Below are positions 1-6,841 of a stretch of 58,430 nt of DNA, piece after piece. Under the pieces are notes generated by a model that had not been told where the DNA came from, searched no databases, and was given only the letters and a program-made list of their open reading frames with translations. The position numbers were made by a program, and so were the translations under genes. Location: assembly GCA_016936015.1 (NCBI GenBank), contig JAFGPV010000042.1, positions 1 through 58,430 of the forward strand, written 5' to 3'. Position 1 is the stretch's first letter. Every line of letters starts with the position of its first letter. Source of the DNA: Pirellulales bacterium (lineage in GTDB: Bacteria; Planctomycetota; Planctomycetia; Pirellulales; Thermoguttaceae).

Positions 1-582
1 CAATGACCTCTTGCGGCATGGCCGCCCCGATAGCGGAGCTATCGCGGGCACCCGGGAGTTGGTCATCAAAAGTCGAAAAATGCACGGTCGGGGTCCCAGT
101 CGGGTGGTTTTTCGGTTCTGTTGGGGAGGGAGTTGTACAGCAGATTTCGATTTTTCCATGTTTGTTATTTTGGGGCCGTTTCTTCCCGCTGCGGGTCGGG
201 GAATGGATTGGGGGGGCGGCGCATATTTTCCACGCCAAGGCCGGGTATTGGGATCGTCTTGCCAAGGAACGATAATGAACTAATGTACATTATAAGAACG
301 GGGTGGCCAATTTTCAAGAGGATTTTTCAGACCGGGTGGTTTTTCACGTCGATCTTGAGCGGCTGGGGATGGTAGTTTGCCGGGTGAATGTCAACAGGGC
401 CTAGAATGCACATCATGGAAAAGCCATAGTATCGTATCTTGATCTCTTTCGATAGAAAACTCCCCCGAAGGAGGTGGGGATGATTGTATAAACCGGGGGG
501 GCGCTCCGAATCAAGCTGTCAACTGCGTATACGGGAGCCGCCGGTTGGTGCCATACGGAGTGTGCCGGCTACAAGAGATCCG
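1..582. other. Left-edge stretch without a supported gene
   Basis: No reading frame here has convincing protein character or a ribosome binding site. Short overlapping frames of 60-90 codons exist on the plus strand, but their composition is arginine/tryptophan-rich noise. A small imperfect hairpin (CTCC/GGAG) lies near 463-477. The stretch lies downstream of the minus-strand cysteine synthase gene, so it may hold that gene's 3' end, but I see no clear terminator. Confidence 0.4.
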
Positions 583-1503
583 TCAGGCCACCTTGGCGAC
601 GCGTTCGCGGGCGGGATTTTGGAAGACCTCGGTGCTGAGGTAGCGTTCGCCGCGGTCGGGCAGCAGGGCGACGACGGTGCCGCGGCGGAGCCGCCCGGCG
701 ATCCGCAGGGCGACGGTGACCGATGCGCCGCTCGACATGCCCACGAACAGCCCTTCGTGCCTGGCCAGCCGCCGGGTCGTCTCGAAGGCATCGTGGTCGG
801 GCACGGTGATCTTTTCGTCGAGCAACCGGGGATCGAAGATTTTCGGGCGGATCGCCTCCTGCATGTTTTTCAGGCCCTGGATGCCGTGGCCCAGGCTCGG
901 TTCGACGCCCACGATGCACACGCCCGGTTTCCGTTCCTTCAGGAATCGGGAGACGCCCATCAGCGTGCCCGTGGTCCCCATCCCCATCACGAAGACGTCG
1001 ATGGCCCCCTCGGTCTGTTGGAAGATCTCGGGTCCGGTGGATTCGTAATGGGCCAGGACGTTGTAAGGATTCTCGAACTGGTTGACGAGGTAGTATCGCC
1101 CCGGCGCTTGTTCGCACAACTGGCGTGCCCGACGGATGGCGCCGTCGGTGCCCTCGTGGGCGGGAGTCAGAATGACCTCGGCCCCGAGGGCTTCGAGAAT
1201 ACAGCGCCGTTCCCGGCTCACTTGGGCCGACATGCAGAGTGTCGCCCGATAGCCCTTGGCCGCGCAGATCGTGGCCAGCGCGATGCCGGTGTTGCCCGAG
1301 GTGGCTTCCAGCACGATCCGGTCGGGGGTCAGTTCGCCGGACCGTTCCGCCGCTTGCAGCATCCGGGCGGCGGGCCGGTCCTTGACCGATCCACCGGGAT
1401 TATTTCCCTCGAGTTTACAAAGGATCCGGACTGCCGGGCGGCACGTTCCCAGGTTCTTCAATTCCACCAGCGGCGTATTGCCAATTGCCTGAAGCACGGA
1501 CAT
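583..1503 (-). CDS. cysM: Cysteine synthase, PLP-dependent (CysK/CysM type)
   Basis: A 306-residue fold-type II PLP enzyme that should make L-cysteine from O-acetylserine (or O-phosphoserine) and sulfide or thiosulfate in the cytoplasm. The PLP lysine is K41, within GGSVKDR. The substrate loop TSGNTG is at 68-73 and the glycine-rich phosphate-binding loop GMGTTGT is at 174-180. A C-terminal LPDRGERYLST segment is typical of the family. The length is slightly below the usual 300-320. CysM and CysK cannot be separated reliably by eye; the short form and the RGERYLS ending favour CysM, so the symbol is tentative. It is transcribed alone on the minus strand, downstream of the PEP-CTERM gene, with a repeat-bearing gap between them. 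Confidence 0.9.
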   Translation of the reverse strand: MSVLQAIGNTPLVELKNLGTCRPAVRILCKLEGNNPGGSVKDRPAARMLQAAERSGELTPDRIVLEATSGNTGIALATICAAKGYRATLCMSAQVSRERRCILEALGAEVILTPAHEGTDGAIRRARQLCEQAPGRYYLVNQFENPYNVLAHYESTGPEIFQQTEGAIDVFVMGMGTTGTLMGVSRFLKERKPGVCIVGVEPSLGHGIQGLKNMQEAIRPKIFDPRLLDEKITVPDHDAFETTRRLARHEGLFVGMSSGASVTVALRIAGRLRRGTVVALLPDRGERYLSTEVFQNPARERVAKVA

Positions 1504-1548
1504 GGTTGGTCTGATCTTGGCCAGGGGGGAGTTCCCTTTTCACGGCGT

Positions 1549-1592
1549 GTCAATGGGGACGGTCCCCAAGAAAAACACAACCATTGGGGGCA
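1549..1592. repeat. Palindromic GGGGAC/GTCCCC repeat, cysM upstream gap
   Basis: A short palindrome built on GGGGACGGTCCCC followed by an A-rich spacer, in the 272-base gap between the cysteine synthase start (1503) and the PEP-CTERM gene end (1776). A related element with the GGGACTGTCCC core lies inside the giant membrane protein gene at 8783-8827, so this is a dispersed family. I see no convincing promoter around it. Confidence 0.5.
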
Positions 1593-1775
1593 GGCCCGCA
1601 CGGTCCCGATATCTAGAATAATCGGATCGGTTTTTTAGAAATCTCCAGCCGGAATTGTCCCCCCAACGGCGCAGAGCGGCTCCCCAATGCCCCATCAGGG
1701 CGGTAAATGTTTTTCTAACCGCTTTCCTTCAAGTAGCTTGCGCCGCCGGCTCCTTCGGTCCTCCGGGCCTCTTTT

Positions 1776-3179
1776 TCATGTTCCTTGTAGGGTTCTCGCA
1801 GAACGCCGCCGGACGGCCAGACCCAGAGCCGCTCCTGCCGTGATAATCAGCAGCCAGGTAGAGGGTTCCGGAACTGGTTGGTCGAACACCGTCGGCGAGA
1901 GGGGGGGATTATGAACAAAGCCGGCAAAGACGCCCAGATCAACTCCTTGATCCGACAACATGGACAAGGTCTGCAACCACTCGAGCCATTCCTCCGGAAT
2001 GGACCGGTCCGGATCGGTGAAAAAGGTCACGCTGAGCGAAGCGTTGCCGGGATCCGTCGGATTGTAGAGCAGGTCGGAGGCCGTGTTCCACAGGTTCATG
2101 CCCAAGATGCCGTCCAGACCGGGCACGCCGAGATCCAAAACGAACACCGGTGCATCGTTGAATTGCACGAGGCCGTCGATCGTCCCGTCGCCGTCGTCGT
2201 CGCGGGGCAGTTCCAAGACCTCAATCGCGTAGCCGGGCAGCGACTTGATCGGTTCGTCGGCCGCACCTTGGACGTCGATGGTCCACGTCGGATTTTCCAG
2301 GTCGAGATCCAATTGTTCGGCAATCTCGGGGGAAATAATGCTCATCTGGGCCCCGGTGTCGAAGAGGAATTTCATGTTCTCGGCTTGCTGAGTGCCTTGA
2401 TGCAATGCCACGTTTGGGGCGATGGGATTATAGCCGTCGGTCACCGCGTCGCCCTCGCTGCCGTGGTTGTCTTCGCCCCAAAGCTCCAGCGGAATCCGGA
2501 ACACGGAAGTCGTGGCGGCGGTGGGCGTGAGGCTGAAAGTCGGCTCCTTAAACTGCAGGTCGGGCATTGGGATGATCAGGTCGTCCCCCAGGTCCCAGCC
2601 GTAATCCTGCATGTTGATCCAGGCTGTCGCCCCCTGCGGAAACATCGGGCTGGGATTGTGGATCGGGGTGCCGATAATGGTCGGCAGGTCGGGACTTCCC
2701 GTTTGGGTTCCCACGAAGGTCTGGACTTGCTCCACGGCCTGGGCCTGGGTGAAATCAAAATCCATTTCGAAGGTATCGAGATTGAAACCGAAGGCGTGGA
2801 TGCCGTCCGCCAGGATCGTCCCCGGCTGCGAGACGTCGCCGACAATGGTTCCCCCGATGGCCTGCCCGACGGCGCCGCCGTAATTCAAGATGGGAATAGG
2901 CTGGGAAACGCCGAACACGCCGCTGGAAAAAGCGTCCTGGTCCTCCCAGGAGACGGTGATGACGGAAGCGCCCGTGTCGTAAATGCCCGCCATCAACCGG
3001 TCGCCGTCGGTATCGCGGTACGCTTGGATGGCAAGAATTTGATCCCCGATAGTGTCAAGCTCGGGAATAAGCGGAATTTGATAAACGTCCAACCCCTGAC
3101 CCCAGGATCGTTGCAGCAGAAGAGTGCAAGAAAACAGCAACGCCGCCGCCGTAAGGCGGAAAACAGTCGCAGGTCTCAC
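1776..3179 (-). CDS. Exported PEP-CTERM protein with two retropepsin-like lobes
   Basis: A 467-residue protein. I start it at the GTG at 3179 because AAAGGAGG sits five bases upstream; a longer frame to 3242 would begin inside a hairpin. The N-terminus is a signal peptide (hydrophobic stretch at about residues 8-22, ending near SWG). Two aspartic-protease signatures are visible: YDTGAS at 67-72 and FDTGAQ at 273-278. Each is followed by a hydrophobic-Gly element (TIIGTP about 167, GILGMN about 357), as in clan AA proteases. A DxDxDG-type acidic stretch lies near 327-336. The C-terminus is a classic PEP-CTERM signal: VPEPSTW near 436, a hydrophobic helix, then an RRR cluster. This predicts sorting by an exosortase; none is in the window. 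Protease activity is inferred from the motifs only. Confidence 0.85.
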   Translation of the reverse strand: MRPATVFRLTAAALLFSCTLLLQRSWGQGLDVYQIPLIPELDTIGDQILAIQAYRDTDGDRLMAGIYDTGASVITVSWEDQDAFSSGVFGVSQPIPILNYGGAVGQAIGGTIVGDVSQPGTILADGIHAFGFNLDTFEMDFDFTQAQAVEQVQTFVGTQTGSPDLPTIIGTPIHNPSPMFPQGATAWINMQDYGWDLGDDLIIPMPDLQFKEPTFSLTPTAATTSVFRIPLELWGEDNHGSEGDAVTDGYNPIAPNVALHQGTQQAENMKFLFDTGAQMSIISPEIAEQLDLDLENPTWTIDVQGAADEPIKSLPGYAIEVLELPRDDDGDGTIDGLVQFNDAPVFVLDLGVPGLDGILGMNLWNTASDLLYNPTDPGNASLSVTFFTDPDRSIPEEWLEWLQTLSMLSDQGVDLGVFAGFVHNPPLSPTVFDQPVPEPSTWLLIITAGAALGLAVRRRSARTLQGT

Positions 3180-3202
3180 CGCTGCCTCCTTTCTTCTAAA
3201 AA

Positions 3203-3261
3203 GGGGTAAAAAACTTAAAAAATCCGACCGCTTCGAGACCAAGGGGTATGGTCCGAAGCGG
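3203..3261 (-). terminator. Terminator-like hairpin in the leader of the PEP-CTERM gene
   Basis: On the minus strand an inverted repeat (3228-3261) forms a stem of about 13 base pairs with one bulged base and a 7-base loop. It is followed directly by two runs of six T separated by AAG (about 3208-3224), as in an intrinsic terminator. The start codon at 3179 and its ribosome binding site lie just downstream. No gene reads into it from upstream on this strand, so it is best explained as a leader attenuator or a transcript-end buffer. No leader peptide or ligand-binding fold was recognised. Confidence 0.5.
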
Positions 3262-3707
3262 CACGATACAGATTATTAAACTACCACAATAGAGGGATTT
3301 TTTCAACCTTTAGGTAAAAAAAATTAATGGTTTCGAATTTTATTATTAATCGACCTATTCCCTTTATCGCTCGCTCAGGACGCCGAAAAGTCTCCCCAGG
3401 CCGCAAAGTGACGCTAGAGAACGACATCTCGTATATCATAGGGTGTAGGGAAATCCCCCCAGAATGGTATAAATTGGCCTTGCGGTAGAAAACCCGGATT
3501 CGGAAAATTACGGCACCTGATAGTCTGTTTGAAGACGTCATCCTGAGCGCACAAGGATGTCCTCCTGAGCGTAGCGAAGGATCACTTTTCCAGCGGATTG
3601 CGGTTTACGACCGACGCCATCCGGTGCCGAGATTCTTTGCTTCGCTTGGAATGACCAGAAGACGGTCAGCGTTGATCAACCTACTGCAAGAGATTCACGG
3701 ACGAACC
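3262..3707. other. Divergent intergenic region with dispersed repeat halves
   Basis: This is the gap between the minus-strand PEP-CTERM gene and the plus-strand kinase-like gene. It holds an AT-rich stretch (about 3270-3360) and two halves of a common dispersed repeat: CCTGAGCGTAGCGAAGGATC at 3564-3583 and GATTCTTTGCTTCGCTTGG at 3631-3649. The second half overlaps a possible early ATG at 3624 in frame with the downstream gene, which is why I do not use that start. No gene is supported. Confidence 0.5.
3278..3306 (-). promoter_or_regulatory. Possible sigma-70 promoter for the PEP-CTERM gene
   Basis: TTGAAA (complement of 3301-3306) is followed after 17 bases by TAGTTT (complement of 3278-3283), in an AT-rich patch about 100 bases upstream of the GTG start. 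The -10 match is weak. If used, the transcript would run through the terminator-like hairpin before the gene. Confidence 0.3.
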
Positions 3708-6095
3708 ATGCGGGATCCGCCGCCGCCGGCATTGGCCGCTTTATTTGCACGCCTGGGGATTGTTCTCCGGGGGACCGCCGTGCCGCGGAGCCGGGCCTTT
3801 TCCAAAATCGCCCGCGATCACGTCCTTTGCCAGTCGCTGTGGATTGACGCCCTGCTTAGCCGCCGCCGGCTGACGCCTTTCCAGGCGGCCGAGATCTACG
3901 CCGGCCGGGGCGAACGCCTCCGCCTCGGCCCCTACGTCCTCGTGGAAAAAATTGGCGGGCCGGCGTACGTCGGCAACTATCGGGCAAGACACGTCGAGAC
4001 CGGCGCCCTCGTCCGGCTCGCATTGGAAAAAGGGGTCAGAACTGTTTTCCGGAAATTGCCTGGCGCTGACCACTCGTGCCCATCCGCCCCGGTAGAAAAT
4101 AGTACGGACCCCTTTTTCGACGACGTTTATCTTCAGTGCGGCCGCGAAGGGGAGCAGACGTACTTTGCGGCGCCGTGGCGCGACGGGCAGAGCGCCGCCG
4201 AGATGCTCGTCCGTCACGGGCGATTCCCGCCGGGAGTGGTCCTTGAAATTGCCCGGGGCATGGCCGGGCAGTTGGCCGACTGGGAGCGGCAGGGTCGGTG
4301 TCACGGCGATGTCAGTACGCAGACGCTGTGGTTGAGCCGCTCCGGAGAAATCGGACTGCTCTGGCCGGCACTCCGCGGGCTGCTCCGCGGCGGCGAGGGC
4401 TTTTCCCGGGCGGACTTGGCGCCGGAGGCCTACGACGCCCTGGCCCCGGAGCGGATTAGCGGCGGCGGTCCGCCGACGATCGCCTCGGATCTCTATGCCT
4501 GCGGCTGCGTGTGGTGGCATTTACTCGGCGGCCGGCCGCCGCTACCGGGCGGCGACGTCTTGAGCAAACTCTGTGCGGCACAAACGGCGGCGATTCCCGA
4601 CGTGCGGCGTTATGTCTCCGGCGTGCCGGACTTTTTTGCGGAGGCCCTCTCGGACTGTCTGCAAGCGGTCCCCGAGCGGCGGCCGGCCTCAATGGCCCGG
4701 CTGGCCGAACGGCTTGGCCCGCCGACGCCGGCCGGCAACGTCCTGCTTCGGGCCTTCTTCCGCCGATCCGTCCGACCGCTCCGCCGGCGCCGTCGGCGGG
4801 CGAAGCTTCCATCCTCTTGGCCTGGCTGGTTGGCCGGACTGGCCGTTGCCGCGTCGTTGTTGATTCTCGTCGTCGGGTATCGCCGCCGGACTCCCGTCTT
4901 GGAATCCGTCGCCGGCGGTCGGGGTGTTGTCAATTCCGTGGAAAGCCGCGACCAGCGGTCGCGGAAAAACGTTGTAAAATCTCCGGCTTTCCCCATGTCC
5001 CCCACGCCGCCGCGGCCGCTGGCCGCGGCTATCCATGAGGGGAAGGGAAAGAAAATGTCGTCGAAGACCGATTCTCGCGACGACCAGGTGAACCGCACGT
5101 CATTCGTGACCTTCGACCAACGACCGACGACCGACGACCAACCACCTCCCGACGTTCTCCTCACGCCCGAGAACGTTACGCCGGGGATGCAATTCCATTT
5201 GGAGCCGGGACAACGGATGATCGGCCGGTCGGGGCGGCGGGTTTGCCTCTCGGCCGGCCAGCCGGGCGTGACGATCACGGGCGAGAACGTCCTTATCGAA
5301 AACGTCGATTTCACGGCCGGAGCCGGGGAGGCGTCGGCGTTGGTCGTCCTGCACAGCCGCCGGGCCGGGTTCCGCGGCTGCACCTTCCAGGGCTGCAAAA
5401 CGGCGGCCGTCCGTTGGACAAATCCTTCCGAAGACGATGCCGCCGCGGATCAAAGCCCTAAGCTCAGTTTTACGAATTGCATTTTCCGCCGTATCGGCGC
5501 CGGCGTCGACTGCCGGCGGTCCGGCGCCGTCCGCATCGAGGCCAGCAACGTCCTCTTTCTCGGGTCGGCGGAGGAACACGGCGCTGCCCCTCCCTGGGTT
5601 GTGCTTCGCCGGCTGCCGCCGTCCGGCCAATCGCTTAGGCTTCGCTTTCGCCGCGTGACCTTCCGTGAAAGCGGACCGGTGCTGGAGGCCGGTCAGGGGG
5701 ACGGTCTCCCCTTGGCGTCGCTCGGTGAAATCACCATCGACGCGGAGGCCTGCGTGTTTGCGGTCCACCGGCGTGCGGCGTTGCTTTCGCTGGGAGCGGC
5801 GGTTTCGCCGGACGTTCTCGCCGGGCGTCTCCGCTGGATCGGGGCGGGTTCGCTCCTTCCGCTTCGAGGCGTTGTTGCCCAATGCTTGACCGCCGACGGT
5901 CGGGAAGAATCGTTGGATGATACGGTTCTATCGATTGCAGGGCTGGTGCGGGGCAGAATGGAATTTGCCGGACCGGTCGGCGGGGACCTGGATGCCCATC
6001 GGGTGCAGGATTGGCAGGCGCCGATCGCCTCCCCCGATCCCCCGGGCGCCACTCCCGACGCGCTGCCCCGGCGGTTTCCCGATCCGTCGCCCTGA
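3708..6095 (+). CDS. Membrane pseudokinase fused to an exported beta-helix-like domain
   Basis: A 795-residue protein, starting at ATG 3708 because upstream codons derive from a repeat. Residues about 73-340 have a kinase-like layout: the YVLVEKIG strand, HGD at 199-201 in place of HRD, APERI, and a SDLYACGCVWWHLLGGRPP helix. A beta-3 lysine and a DFG motif are not recognisable, so catalysis is doubtful. A basic stretch and one membrane helix (about 372-391) follow. A low-complexity linker contains palindromic repeats, and then comes a region (about 490-760) of short beta-turn units with spaced Cys, Asn and Phe typical of right-handed beta-helices. The kinase-like part would be cytoplasmic and the helix outside. 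Residues about 107-138 come from an inserted repeat (4027-4120). Confidence 0.75.
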   Translation: MRDPPPPALAALFARLGIVLRGTAVPRSRAFSKIARDHVLCQSLWIDALLSRRRLTPFQAAEIYAGRGERLRLGPYVLVEKIGGPAYVGNYRARHVETGALVRLALEKGVRTVFRKLPGADHSCPSAPVENSTDPFFDDVYLQCGREGEQTYFAAPWRDGQSAAEMLVRHGRFPPGVVLEIARGMAGQLADWERQGRCHGDVSTQTLWLSRSGEIGLLWPALRGLLRGGEGFSRADLAPEAYDALAPERISGGGPPTIASDLYACGCVWWHLLGGRPPLPGGDVLSKLCAAQTAAIPDVRRYVSGVPDFFAEALSDCLQAVPERRPASMARLAERLGPPTPAGNVLLRAFFRRSVRPLRRRRRRAKLPSSWPGWLAGLAVAASLLILVVGYRRRTPVLESVAGGRGVVNSVESRDQRSRKNVVKSPAFPMSPTPPRPLAAAIHEGKGKKMSSKTDSRDDQVNRTSFVTFDQRPTTDDQPPPDVLLTPENVTPGMQFHLEPGQRMIGRSGRRVCLSAGQPGVTITGENVLIENVDFTAGAGEASALVVLHSRRAGFRGCTFQGCKTAAVRWTNPSEDDAAADQSPKLSFTNCIFRRIGAGVDCRRSGAVRIEASNVLFLGSAEEHGAAPPWVVLRRLPPSGQSLRLRFRRVTFRESGPVLEAGQGDGLPLASLGEITIDAEACVFAVHRRAALLSLGAAVSPDVLAGRLRWIGAGSLLPLRGVVAQCLTADGREESLDDTVLSIAGLVRGRMEFAGPVGGDLDAHRVQDWQAPIASPDPPGATPDALPRRFPDPSP
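4027..4120 (+). repeat. In-frame palindromic repeat pair in the pseudokinase gene
   Basis: The ends AAAAAGGGGTCAGAACTG (from 4027) and GTACGGACCCCTTTTTC (to 4120) are near-inverted copies flanking about 60 bases. The element is read through in frame and adds roughly 32 residues at the position where the kinase beta-3 region should be. Two further repeat-like tracts lie later in the gene: AGCCGCGACCAGCGGTCGCG near 4951 and a GACCGACGAC-type tract near 5110-5140. Confidence 0.6.
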
Positions 6096-6220
6096 AATGG
6101 CGCATTTGACGCACCCCCCGATGGAAAAATCTTTGACATTACCCCCCTATAAGATAGCATTGAAGAGGGGCACCGGAGTTTTCCTGACCGCCAGGCCTGT
6201 CGAGCCGGGAGGATGCCGCC

Positions 6221-6403
6221 ATGGATTGCCTTCTCCGACTACTCCGCAACGAAGAAGCGGCGACCGCCGTGGAATATGCCGTGATGCTGGCCCTGATCTT
6301 ACTCTCCGTGATTGCCGCGATTAGCAGCGTGGGCCTTGAAAACGGAGGCATGTGGAGCCGCAACGTGGACGAATTAAAGAGCGTCCAGTTCATCAAAGAG
6401 TGA
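6221..6403 (+). CDS. flp: Flp/Fap-type pilin
   Basis: A 60-residue protein with the Flp pilin signature: a short charged leader, then EEAATAVEYAVMLALI with the invariant Glu-Tyr pair at the start of a long hydrophobic helix (about residues 14-36), and a short polar tail. Prepilin peptidase (TadV/CpaA type) would be expected to cut near the Ala-Ala before TAVEY; the usual Gly there is Ala. GGGAGGA lies about eight bases upstream of the ATG. Flp pilins build Tad pili, but no tad or cpa genes are nearby, so this is an orphan copy whose export machinery must be elsewhere. Confidence 0.85.
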   Translation: MDCLLRLLRNEEAATAVEYAVMLALILLSVIAAISSVGLENGGMWSRNVDELKSVQFIKE

Positions 6404-6841
6404 TCCGCCGGTCGTACTTCGAGGGAGATGATTTGCCGGGGGAACTCCCGGCGCCGGCTTCTTCCGGTTCTCCCGGTTCTCGTCGATCTCCGGCGTCTGC
6501 CGATTCTCCGCTTTCTGCGGATCGACTATTCCGAGGAAGATACAGCGGCCCGATCCCACCTGGAAAAGCCGATAATCCTTTTGAGATGGTTATATCTTCA
6601 CCCGGATAGAGCCTCCGGAATAGAGGGTTGTGGATGACCATGAAGAGTCGTGGGTTAGGATCCGGCACTTGTGTGCCGATTCCATATAAGTTTCGGACGG
6701 AAAAGTTGCATCCGATAGCCGGCGGCTGACAGCCGCCGTGGGGAATGTGCGTCTCTCGCGGCTGTTAGCCGCCGGCTATAGAACAGTTATCCAGATCGAT
6801 AAGGGCTTTCATTCTTCGCTGTTCCGATTGCGTCTCCTGCC
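6404..6841. other. Intergenic region with palindromes
   Basis: The gap lies between the pilin and the giant membrane protein. A GC-rich hairpin GCCGGGGGAACTCCCGGC at about 6433-6450, just after the pilin stop, could end that transcript, although no T run follows. A larger inverted repeat (TAGCCGGCGGCTGACAGCCG ... CGGCTGTTAGCCGCCGGCTA) spans 6717-6779. Short open frames here lack ribosome sites and protein-like composition, and I do not support them as genes. Confidence 0.45.
6717..6779. repeat. Inverted repeat, GCCGGCGGCT family
   Basis: Two inverted arms of about 20 bases, separated by about 22 bases, form a long imperfect hairpin roughly 60 bases before the start of the giant membrane protein gene. 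The arms resemble other GC-rich palindromes dispersed in the window. Confidence 0.6.

Noticed and set aside
1-400. Overlapping frames of 84-90 codons at the left edge
   Set aside because: They show no ribosome site, no protein-like composition and no recognisable motif, and three frames overlap with equal quality.
1878-3209. 443-codon plus-strand frame
   Set aside because: It is antisense to the PEP-CTERM gene, whose signal peptide, DTGA motifs and sorting signal are clear. The antisense product has no motif.
3262-3400. Sigma-54 type promoter for the PEP-CTERM gene
   Set aside because: PEP-CTERM genes in some bacteria use such promoters, but no GG-N10-GC pattern fits at a useful distance.
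3624-3707. Longer N-terminus for the pseudokinase
   Set aside because: These codons come from half of a dispersed repeat, and no ribosome site precedes ATG 3624.
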